NCBI GenBank assembly: GCA_036380435.1 | Contig: DASVES010000117.1 | Coordinates: forward strand, 1-7,126 | Source of the DNA: DASQDT01 sp036380435 | GTDB lineage: Bacteria; Acidobacteriota; Blastocatellia; Pyrinomonadales; Pyrinomonadaceae | Reading direction: 5' to 3' | Length of the DNA stretch: 7,126 bases | The notes under the pieces: model-generated | Seen by the model: the letters and a program-made list of their open reading frames with translations, nothing else | The model's database searches: none | Told to the model about the DNA's origin: nothing | Position numbers and translations under genes: made by a program | In this document: piece by piece, positions 1 to 5,304 of the stretch | How the letters are laid out: every line of letters starts with the position of its first letter | How positions within the stretch are numbered: the first letter of the stretch is position 1

Positions 1-1
1 G

Positions 2-388
2 GCCGAGCAGCGCCGGGAAGCGGAAGCTGCCAAGGCCAGAAAGTCCGCGCGCGCGGCCCGCGGCAAGACCGTTGCGAAGAAGTCTGCGAAGAAGTCCGCA
101 ACGCCGTCGGTAAAGAAGGCGGCAAAGAAATCTGCGAAGAAATCTGCGAAGAAGTCTGCAAAGGCGTCTGCGGGTGGTGCGAAGAAGGGCGGGAAGAAGG
201 CTTCCGGGGCGTCGAAGGGCGCGGGCAAGGGTCGCGGCGCGGCGGGGGCGAAGAAAGGCGCGAAGGCCGCTGCTGGCGCGAAGACCGGGCGCGGGAGCGG
301 GGGGACAAAGAGCGTCAAGAGGCAGGCCGGTAAAAAGGTAACGGCCAAGTCAAACAGTGGCGGGCCGGGTCGGCCGGGGGCCGGTTGA
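2..388 (+). CDS. Lys/Ala-rich basic C-terminal tail of a gene truncated by the window edge
   Basis: An open frame with no stop runs from base 2 to the TGA at 386-388 and gives 128 residues; the start lies outside the window. The visible part begins with AEQRREAEAAKARKSARAA, then becomes almost entirely Lys, Ala, Ser and Gly, with AKKS units and later GAKKG/KGAGKGRG stretches, ending in GGPGRPGAG. There is no folded domain. It resembles the histone H1-like basic tails found at the C-terminus of several bacterial nucleic-acid-binding proteins (topoisomerase I, RNase R, HU-like proteins), which bind nucleic acid non-specifically. The real domain of this protein is out of view, so function cannot be assigned. 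Because trmFO and xerC lie downstream and topA often precedes them, a topoisomerase I tail is one possibility. The reading frame is well supported by its consistent composition; identity is not. Confidence 0.75.
   Translation, partial: AEQRREAEAAKARKSARAARGKTVAKKSAKKSATPSVKKAAKKSAKKSAKKSAKASAGGAKKGGKKASGASKGAGKGRGAAGAKKGAKAAAGAKTGRGSGGTKSVKRQAGKKVTAKSNSGGPGRPGAG
74..157 (+). repeat. 12-bp coding repeats encoding AKKS units
   Basis: Units of the type GCGAAGAAGTCT, each coding Ala-Lys-Lys-Ser, occur in tandem at 74-97 and again at 122-157, with single-base variants (AAA for AAG, TCC for TCT). They form the core of the basic tail. Such low-complexity tracts change length easily by slippage, so tail length probably varies between strains. 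Confidence 0.8.
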
Positions 389-413
389 GGCTCGCGGACG
401 CGCACATCCGTTC

Positions 414-433
414 GCGCCCGAGGGGCGCTTCTT
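414..433 (+). terminator. Possible weak terminator after the Lys-rich gene
   Basis: GCGCCC (414-419) and GGGCGC (423-428) can form a 6-bp GC stem with a 3-base loop, followed by TTCTT. It sits 26 bases after the TGA of the upstream gene. The stem is short and the pyrimidine tail is interrupted, so it may be a pause site or chance in GC-rich DNA. Confidence 0.3.
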
Positions 434-453
434 CCACGCGTGTCGGTTTGAAT

Positions 454-459
454 GGAGGT
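454..459 (+). promoter_or_regulatory. Shine-Dalgarno GGAGGT deciding the start of the small acidic gene
   Basis: GGAGGT at 454-459 is the best ribosome-binding sequence in the window. It overlaps the ATG at 452, so that ATG cannot be the start. It points to the TTG at 467 (7 bases away) or the adjacent ATG at 470 (10 bases away), which lie in the same frame. Confidence 0.7.
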
Positions 460-469
460 CATAAAGTTG

Positions 470-652
470 ATGACGGACGAAGGTAGAGAGAAGACGGCGG
501 GCGGCGCCGACAAAGCGAGCACACAGGGCGCCGCAGCGCGCGACAATCAGGAGCACGAGCTGGAGGCCGAGCAGGAGTCGGCCGCGGCGATGGACTCGGA
601 CGTGCCGCAGCCGCCCGACAACTCGCAGACCACGGAGGGGCAGCCCTCCTGA
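470..652 (+). CDS. Small acidic, probably disordered protein (60 aa), function unknown
   Basis: This short reading frame starts MTDEGREKTAGG and ends TTEGQPS with a TGA stop. I do not recognise a family. It carries 14 acidic residues (Asp plus Glu) against 4 Lys/Arg. It is rich in Ala, Gln, Ser and Gly, has no Cys, no hydrophobic stretch and no signal peptide, and so looks soluble and intrinsically disordered, with a short Glu-rich segment (EHELEAEQE) that could be helical. It is believed real because a strong Shine-Dalgarno sits at the right place and a strong intrinsic terminator begins 35 bases after its stop. The start is taken as ATG 470, with TTG 467 as the alternative; the ATG at 452 is excluded because it overlaps the ribosome-binding site. 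It follows the basic-tailed gene by 81 bases and may share its transcript. Confidence 0.65.
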   Translation: MTDEGREKTAGGADKASTQGAAARDNQEHELEAEQESAAAMDSDVPQPPDNSQTTEGQPS

Positions 653-687
653 AAGACCGGACAAGCGCGCCGGTAAACTTTCCAGAT

Positions 688-733
688 CGAAAGGGCGTAC
701 AACTGCCGAAGTTTGTACGCCCTTTCGCTTTTT
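688..733 (+). terminator. Strong rho-independent terminator
   Basis: Perfect 15-bp arms, CGAAAGGGCGTACAA (688-702) and TTGTACGCCCTTTCG (713-727), enclose a 10-base loop and are followed by C and five T (729-733). It closes the small acidic gene and separates it from the envelope gene starting at 791. Read on the other strand, the stem is not followed by a clear T-run, so it mainly acts on plus-strand transcripts. Confidence 0.92.
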
Positions 734-790
734 CCGTCGCCCGCCTCCGCAGCCGGCGCTCTTAACTCCCGCGCGAAGCACGCAGCTCAT

Positions 791-2404
791 ATGGAAAACG
801 GAAAACGCTCGCCGAACACCGGGCCGAGCCGAGGCGTCAGGCCCGGCCGAACCTTGGCGCTGGCCCTTTTCGTCCTCTTCGCGCTGCCGCTCGCGCCCGC
901 CTTCGCGCAGAAGCTGCCGTCGCCCGAAAGAATCGTCGGCGACTACGCGAAGGCCGTGGGCGGCAGGAAGCGCCTCGCCGCGGTGCGCGACGCGACATAC
1001 GAGTTTTCCGTGCGCGACGACACGGGCGCCGAGTCGCGTGCGCGCATGTTGACGAAAGCGCCGTCCTCGGTGCGCGCGGAGTTGCACACGGGTGGAGTCG
1101 AGGTCATCTCCGCATCAAACGGGCGCTTGGCGTGGACGCGCGACCCCGTCTCGGGCGTGCAGACGCTGACCGGCGTCGAGGCGCACACGGCCAAGCTGCA
1201 AGCGATGCTCGGCGCCGGACGGATGCTCGACTTCAAGAAGAAGGGAGTGCTGGCGCGCACGGTCGGCGTGGAGCAGGTCGGCGGCGAGCAGGCATTCGTC
1301 GTCGAGTTTTCGAGAAGGGAAGGCGGGCGCGTGCGCCACTGGTTCGGGACGACGAGCAAGCTGCTGCTGAAGAGCGCCAACCCCCTCGACGCGGGCGCCT
1401 ATCTCTACGACGACTATCGCCCGGCCGCCGCGGGCGGTGTCCTTGAGCCTCACCGCTCGGCGCATGTGACCAACGGGAAGACGGACGCGACCTACACCCT
1501 CCAGAGCGTGCGCTACAACACCGGCCTCGCCGACTCGCTCTTCGACCCGCCGGCCGAGGCCGGTCTCGACGTGAGCGCGCTCCTGCGCGAGCTGGCGCGC
1601 AACCAGAAGGAGACGGACGAGCGCGTGAACGACTATACGTTCACGCGCAAGGTGACGGAGCGCGAGGTGAACGACCGCGGCGAGTTGAAGAAGGAGACCG
1701 TCAACGTCTACGAGGTCTACCCCGTGGCGGATCACGGCTGGGTGTTGAAGCACGTCGCGGAGAACGGCGCGCCGCTCGCGCCCGAGCGCGCCGCTAAAGA
1801 AGAGAAGCGCGTCGCGGCGGAACTGGCGAAGGCCGAGCGCGAGGCGCCGAAGCGCGCCGAGAAGCGCGAGCGCGAGCGCGCCCGACGCGACGCGAAAAGG
1901 CGGCAGGTCGCTAAGGGCGACGGCGAGATCGACGATGCCGAAGGCGACGACGTGGGCATCTCCACGTTCCTGCGGGTGTGCGAATTTATCAGCCCGCGCC
2001 GCGAACGCTTCGGCGGGCGCGACACCATCGTTTTCGACTTTCGCCCGCGGCCCGGCTACAAGCCGGCGAGCCGTGGCGAGAGCATCGTCTCGAAGCTGGC
2101 CGGCGCCATCTGGATCGACCCGGCGGAGCATCAAGTGATGCGGCTCGACGGCCGCCTCATCGACGACATCAAGGTCGGCGGCGGCCTCGTCGCCTCCGTC
2201 AAACCCGGCTCGGCCTTCGTCTTCGAGCAGGCGCGCACGGCCGAAGGCGTCTGGCTCCCGCGCTTCGCGCAGGTCAACCTCTCGGCCAAAGTCTTCCTCT
2301 TCGCCGGCCTGACCGTCAACGAGACGCACGAGTACGACGACTACAAGCTCTTCAGCACCAAATCCGGCGACGCCGCGCTCGACGCACCGAAAGGAAAGCC
2401 GTGA
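791..2404 (+). CDS. Secreted two-domain LolA-like envelope protein (537 aa)
   Basis: The product resembles the 'outer membrane lipoprotein-sorting protein' annotations common in Acidobacteriota; its exact role is unknown. Residues 1-39 are a signal peptide: a basic start ending at Arg20, a hydrophobic core TLALALFVLFALPLAPAFA, and a likely cut before Gln40. Residues about 44-255 form a LolA/RseB-type beta domain (opening SPERIVGDYAKAVGG, closing DSLFDPP). Residues about 265-520 form a second half with its own beta pattern (NDYTFTRKV, VYEVYPV, DTIVFDFRPRPGYKP, AIWIDPAEHQVMRLDGRL, GVWLPRFAQVNL). A strongly charged helical segment of Lys/Arg/Glu at about 331-376 interrupts it. There is no lipobox Cys, so it is probably periplasmic. 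The in-frame TTG at 713 lies inside the terminator stem, so ATG 791 is preferred, although no clear Shine-Dalgarno precedes it. The TGA stop merges with the heptad array that follows. Confidence 0.85.
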   Translation: MENGKRSPNTGPSRGVRPGRTLALALFVLFALPLAPAFAQKLPSPERIVGDYAKAVGGRKRLAAVRDATYEFSVRDDTGAESRARMLTKAPSSVRAELHTGGVEVISASNGRLAWTRDPVSGVQTLTGVEAHTAKLQAMLGAGRMLDFKKKGVLARTVGVEQVGGEQAFVVEFSRREGGRVRHWFGTTSKLLLKSANPLDAGAYLYDDYRPAAAGGVLEPHRSAHVTNGKTDATYTLQSVRYNTGLADSLFDPPAEAGLDVSALLRELARNQKETDERVNDYTFTRKVTEREVNDRGELKKETVNVYEVYPVADHGWVLKHVAENGAPLAPERAAKEEKRVAAELAKAEREAPKRAEKRERERARRDAKRRQVAKGDGEIDDAEGDDVGISTFLRVCEFISPRRERFGGRDTIVFDFRPRPGYKPASRGESIVSKLAGAIWIDPAEHQVMRLDGRLIDDIKVGGGLVASVKPGSAFVFEQARTAEGVWLPRFAQVNLSAKVFLFAGLTVNETHEYDDYKLFSTKSGDAALDAPKGKP

Positions 2405-2413
2405 ATCGTGAAT

Positions 2414-2542
2414 CGTGAATCGTCAATCGTCAATCGTCAATCGTGGTTGAGCCGCCGGCCGGCTTGAGCTACACGACTCAAGCCGAAAGCGGCGTCAACT
2501 CCTTCGATTGACGATTGACGATTGACGATTCACGGTCTTTTT
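2414..2542 (+). terminator. Long heptad-armed hairpin with T-run, probable terminator (copy A)
   Basis: The 30-bp perfect stem 2414-2443 / 2505-2534 with nested core stems is followed by GTC and five T (2538-2542). The RNA would fold into a long branched hairpin ending in a U-run, as expected of an intrinsic terminator, though the stem is far longer than usual. It lies directly after the LolA-like gene. Confidence 0.6.
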
Positions 2543-2545
2543 CGG

Positions 2546-2574
2546 TTTACGATTTACGATTCACGATTTACGAT
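2546..2574 (+). promoter_or_regulatory. Candidate heptad-embedded promoter for trmFO
   Basis: TTTACG (2546-2551) and TACGAT (2569-2574) are separated by exactly 17 bp. Each matches the sigma-70 consensus hexamers at 4 of 6 positions. The -10-like box ends 8 bases before the ATG at 2583, so a start site 7-9 bases downstream would fall at or near the ATG. The spacing follows from the 7-bp period and could be coincidental. Confidence 0.35.
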
Positions 2575-2582
2575 TGACGGGT

Positions 2583-3938
2583 ATGAAAGAAATCGTCGTC
2601 ATCGGAGGCGGACTCGCCGGGGTGGAGGCCGCGTGGCAGGCCGCGCAGGCCGGCGCGCGCGTGCGTCTCTACGAGATGCGGCCCGTACAACCCACGCCCG
2701 CGCACCGCACGGACAAGCTGGCCGAGATCGTCTGCTCGAACTCTCTGAAGTCGGACGAGCCGGGCACCGCTCCCTACCTGCTCAAAGAGGAGTTGCGGCG
2801 CGGACGCTCGCTCGTGATGGAGGCTGCCGCTGAGACCCGTGTCCCGGCGGGCGCGGCGCTCGCCGTTGACCGCGAGCGCTTCAGTGAGTTCATCACCGCG
2901 CGCATCGAGGCGCACCCGTCCATCACGCTCGTGCGCGAGGAGGTGACAAGCGTGAGCGCCGACGCCATCTCCATCATCGCCGCCGGCCCGCTGTGCTCCG
3001 ACGCGCTTGCCGAAGAGATCGCCCGCCTGACCGGGGGCGATGGCCTCTACTTCTACGACGCCATCGCGCCCATCGTCGCGGCCGACTCCATCGACATGGG
3101 AGTCGCCTTCCGCGCCGCGCGTTACGACAAGGGCGGCGACGATTACGTCAACTGCCCGATGGACGAAGAGCAGTACGCGCGCTTCTACGGGGCGCTCGTG
3201 GAAGCCAAGAGCGTGCCGCTCCAGCGGTTCGAGGAGACGCGCTGGTTCGAGTCGTGTCTGCCGATTGAAGAGATGGCCCGGCGTGGGGTGGACACTTTGC
3301 GCTACGGGCCGATGAAGCCGGTGGGCCTGCGCGACCCGCGAACGGGCAGGGAGCCTTACGCCGCCGTCCAGCTCCGGCAGGAGAATTTGATGGCCGACGC
3401 CTACAACCTCGTCGGCTTCCAGAATCATCTACGTTTCGGCGAACAGGCGCGCGTGCTACGTTTGATTCCGGGGTTGGAGCAGGCCGAGTTCTTGCAGTAC
3501 GGACAGATTCATCGCAACACGTACATCTGCGCGCCGCGCGTGCTCGCGCCGACCATGCAGATGCGTGAGCGACCGGAAGTGTTCTTCGCCGGACAGATCA
3601 GCGGCGTCGAGGGCTACGTCGAGTCGGTGGCGACGGGCTGGCTCGCCGGCCTCAACGCGGCGCGACTCGCGCGCGGCGCGGAGTTGCTTCAGGCGCCCCC
3701 GAAGACGGCCACGGGCGCGCTCGCGCGCTACGTCTCCGGCGCCGACACGAAGAACTATCAGCCGGTCAACATCACCTTCGCGCTGCTGGAGCCGCTGGCG
3801 GAAGACGAGCGGCGGCGCGTGAAAAAGAAACGCGACCGGCACGTCCTTCAAGTCGAGCTGGCGCTCAGGGAATGGGACGACTTTCTCCGCTCCATCGACG
3901 AACTGGGTCAACCGCCGCCGCGCACGGCCTCCGTCTGA
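2583..3938 (+). CDS. trmFO: TrmFO, methylenetetrahydrofolate-tRNA-(uracil-54-C5)-methyltransferase
   Basis: This FAD enzyme makes 5-methyluridine at position 54 in the T-loop of tRNAs, using methylenetetrahydrofolate as carbon donor. The 451 residues match the usual family length. The N-terminal dinucleotide-binding motif VIGGGLAGVEAAW lies at 5-17. Family motifs include AEIVCSNSLKSD (Cys51), WFESCLPIEEMARRG (Cys225), YGPMKPVGLRDP, PYAAVQLRQEN, NLVGFQNHLRFGEQ, RNTYICAPRVL and GQISGVEGYVESVATG; Cys51 and Cys225 correspond to the two functionally important cysteines known in TrmFO. ATG 2583 puts the FAD motif at the very N-terminus; the in-frame TTG at 2574 is inside the heptad array. No Shine-Dalgarno is visible, because repeats reach to the start. 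The enzyme is cytoplasmic. trmFO is often beside xerC; here xerC comes two genes later. Confidence 0.96.
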   Translation: MKEIVVIGGGLAGVEAAWQAAQAGARVRLYEMRPVQPTPAHRTDKLAEIVCSNSLKSDEPGTAPYLLKEELRRGRSLVMEAAAETRVPAGAALAVDRERFSEFITARIEAHPSITLVREEVTSVSADAISIIAAGPLCSDALAEEIARLTGGDGLYFYDAIAPIVAADSIDMGVAFRAARYDKGGDDYVNCPMDEEQYARFYGALVEAKSVPLQRFEETRWFESCLPIEEMARRGVDTLRYGPMKPVGLRDPRTGREPYAAVQLRQENLMADAYNLVGFQNHLRFGEQARVLRLIPGLEQAEFLQYGQIHRNTYICAPRVLAPTMQMRERPEVFFAGQISGVEGYVESVATGWLAGLNAARLARGAELLQAPPKTATGALARYVSGADTKNYQPVNITFALLEPLAEDERRRVKKKRDRHVLQVELALREWDDFLRSIDELGQPPPRTASV

Positions 3939-3981
3939 CGCGGCGACAGACACGCGCCCGACGTAGAATCTCGCGCGCCGC

Positions 3982-3987
3982 TATCAT
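3982..3987 (+). promoter_or_regulatory. Possible -10 box TATCAT for the VWA gene
   Basis: TATCAT matches TATAAT at 5 of 6 positions and ends 7 bases before the proposed TTG start at 3995. No convincing -35 box is seen 16-18 bp upstream. It is in the only AT-rich patch of the 56-base gap between trmFO and the VWA gene. Confidence 0.25.
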
Positions 3988-3994
3988 TAAAAAC

Positions 3995-5146
3995 TTGCGT
4001 ATCACCCTCGCCCTTATTCTTCTCGCCGCGCTTCCGGCCGCCGCCGCGTGGCCCTCCGGCGCGCAGTCCGGCCGCAGGAAGCCGCCCGCGCCCTCCCCGT
4101 CGCCTTCCGGGCGCACACGCACCGTCGCCCGCTCGCCCGCGCCGCCATCTCAGGAAAATTCGCCGACGCCGACACCCACGCCGGCCGCGACGACGCCGAC
4201 CACAGCAGGCAGCGTCGTCGTCGCTGACGACACGAACGCGCCGCCCGCACGCCCGAGGCCGACACCCGCGCCGACGCCCGCGCCTTCAACCAAGACCGAC
4301 GTTATTGACGACGACGACGAGGTCGTCCGCATCAGCTCGAACCTCGTCCCCGTCCCCGCGACCGTGGTCGATGAACGTGGACGCGCCGTCGTCGATCTGG
4401 AGTTGAAAGACTTCGAGCTGAAGGTGGACGGAACCGTCAGGCCCATCGGCGACCTCAGCCGCTCGGAGACGCCCGTCGCCCTCGCGCTCCTCTTCGACAA
4501 CAGCTCCAGCATCCGCCCGGCGCGCGAGTTCGAGAAGAAGGCGGCCGTCGCCTTCTTTCGCCACGTGATGCGCCCCATCGACCGCGCCGCCGTCTTCTCC
4601 ATCTCCACTGACCCGGAGATGACGCTCGGGCTGACCTCCGACGTGCGCGCGCTCGTGCGCGCCATCGAAAGCTTCAACAAGCCGGAGGGCGCAACGGCCC
4701 TCTTCGACACGGTCGCGCTCGCGGCCGAGTATCTCCGGCCGCACCGCGGACGCAAGGTGATCGTCGTCGTCTCGGACGGCACGGACACGATCAGCTCCCG
4801 CAGCTTCGACGAGACGCTGGCGCGCGTGCTCGCGGCCGACTGTCAGGTCTACTCCGTGCAGACCGGCAACAGCGACAACGCCAACCTGCGCGACCTCGCC
4901 GGCGAGCGCCGCCTCGAAGAGTTCGCCGCCAACACCGGCGGCTCCGTCCACGCCCCGCGCGCGACCTCCGAGTTCGAGTCGGCCTTCTCGCAGATCGCCG
5001 CCGACCTCGCCCAACAGTACGTCCTCGGCTACTATCCGCCCGAGGAGCTGCGCGACGGCAAGTTCCACACCCTCACCGTCAGCGTCGCCACCCGCCGCTC
5101 CCTCCGCGTCCGCACCCGCCGCGGATACTATTCTCGTAAATCGTAA
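3995..5146 (+). CDS. Secreted VWA-domain protein, VWFA-related Acidobacterial type
   Basis: With a TTG start the protein is 383 residues. Residues 1-23 look like a signal peptide (RITLALILLAALPAAAAW). Residues about 28-105 are a low-complexity linker rich in Pro, Thr, Ser and Ala (PTPTPTPAATTPTT), then an acidic DDDDE patch. The VWA module spans about 112-380. The metal-ion-dependent adhesion site is complete: Asp168-x-Ser170-x-Ser172 (LLFDNSSSI), Thr234 in GATALFDT and Asp261 in VVVSDGTDT. The end, YVLGYYPPEELRDGKFHTL followed by RVRTRRGYYS, is typical of the VWFA-related family frequent in Acidobacteriota. The role is probably metal-dependent protein binding outside the cytoplasmic membrane; the partner is unknown. 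An ATG at 3872 in the same frame would overlap trmFO and put an Arg-rich peptide before the signal sequence, so it is rejected. The final Arg-Lys-Ser and the TAA are encoded by the first heptads of the next repeat. Confidence 0.88.
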   Translation: MRITLALILLAALPAAAAWPSGAQSGRRKPPAPSPSPSGRTRTVARSPAPPSQENSPTPTPTPAATTPTTAGSVVVADDTNAPPARPRPTPAPTPAPSTKTDVIDDDDEVVRISSNLVPVPATVVDERGRAVVDLELKDFELKVDGTVRPIGDLSRSETPVALALLFDNSSSIRPAREFEKKAAVAFFRHVMRPIDRAAVFSISTDPEMTLGLTSDVRALVRAIESFNKPEGATALFDTVALAAEYLRPHRGRKVIVVVSDGTDTISSRSFDETLARVLAADCQVYSVQTGNSDNANLRDLAGERRLEEFAANTGGSVHAPRATSEFESAFSQIAADLAQQYVLGYYPPEELRDGKFHTLTVSVATRRSLRVRTRRGYYSRKS

Positions 5147-5265
5147 ATCGTGAATCGTGGTTGAGATGGCGACCGGCTTGAGTAGTGCAACTCAAGCCGA
5201 AGCGGCGTCAACCTCATCGATTCACGATTTACGATTCACGGCTTTTGACCATTCACGGCTTTTTT
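5135..5265 (+). terminator. Heptad-armed hairpin with two T-runs, probable terminator (copy B)
   Basis: The 23-bp stem (one mismatch) and nested core hairpin are followed by TTTT (5243-5246) and, after a repeat of ATTCACGGCTTTT, by six T (5260-5265). This would end transcription of the VWA gene. Since the left arm contains its stop codon, a ribosome finishing that gene would cover part of the stem. Confidence 0.55.
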
Positions 5266-5268
5266 CTA

Positions 5269-5297
5269 TTTACGATTTACGATTTACGATTTACGAT
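5269..5297 (+). promoter_or_regulatory. Candidate heptad-embedded promoter for xerC
   Basis: TTTACG (5269-5274) and TACGAT (5292-5297) lie 17 bp apart inside four tandem TTTACGA heptads, the same arrangement as upstream of trmFO. The -10-like box ends 7 bases before ATG 5305, which would give a transcript with little or no leader. Each hexamer matches consensus at 4 of 6 positions. Confidence 0.35.
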
Positions 5298-5304
5298 TCA
5301 ACCC

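Larger units (their letters stand above)
2402..2580. repeat. Compound heptad-repeat element, copy A (LolA-like gene / trmFO spacer)
   Basis: The whole spacer is built of 7-mers. Left array (2402-2444): tandem AATCGTG then AATCGTC units, starting with the TGA stop itself. Core (2445-2504): GTTGA GCCGC (2446-2455) pairs with GCGGC(G)TCAAC (2489-2499, one bulged base), enclosing the inner stem CGGCTTGAG (2460-2468) / CTCAAGCCG (2477-2485). Right array (2505-2534): the exact reverse complement of 2414-2443, 30 bp without mismatch. Then a T-run, then a second array of inverted heptads (TTTACGA, TTCACGA; 2546-2580) reaching 2 bases before the trmFO ATG. The same plan recurs at 5135-5304. Period-7 arrays recall the heptameric short tandem repeats (STRR) of cyanobacteria, but the sequence differs. 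Confidence 0.9.
5135..5304. repeat. Compound heptad-repeat element, copy B (VWA gene / xerC spacer)
   Basis: This is a diverged copy of the element at 2402-2580, in the same orientation and position. Left array 5135-5157 (AATCGTA, AATCGTG units) overlaps the last codons and the stop of the VWA gene. Core 5158-5217: GGTTGA (5159-5164) pairs with TCAACC (5208-5213), and CGGCTTGAGT (5174-5183) pairs with ACTCAAGCCG (5190-5199). Right array 5218-5240 is the reverse complement of the left one over 23 bp with one mismatch (A5138/C5237). A short 17-bp duplication and a T-run follow, then four TTTACGA heptads and ATTCAACCC up to the xerC ATG. The core shares long blocks with copy A (CCGGCTTGAG, CTCAAGCCGAA, GCGGCGTCAAC), while the heptad variants differ. 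Confidence 0.9.

Noticed and set aside
350..1087. 245-codon open frame on the minus strand
   Set aside because: It crosses a strong terminator and three plus-strand features and gives an Arg-rich product without any domain.
1115..2329. 404-codon open frame on the minus strand
   Set aside because: It lies fully opposite the LolA-like gene, its product is a low-complexity Arg/Leu/Ala/Val string with no motif, and GC-rich DNA commonly leaves such antisense frames open.
2446..2499. Integron attC-like site from GTTGAGC ... TCAAC
   Set aside because: In attC the RYYYAAC box comes first and GTTRRRY last; here the order is reversed, and the adjacent recombinase lacks any sign of the integron-integrase insertion.
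2402..2580. CRISPR array
   Set aside because: Units are 7 bp, directly adjacent and without spacers, and no cas genes are present.
2522..2833. Open frame with FTIYDSRFTI peptide at the start
   Set aside because: The peptide is a translation of the heptad array (three 7-mers code seven residues, FTIYDLR) and it then runs out of frame through trmFO.
5135..5304. dif site for the adjacent XerC recombinase
   Set aside because: No 28-bp dif-like pattern with two 11-bp arms and a 6-bp centre was seen; the palindrome is much longer and also occurs away from xerC.
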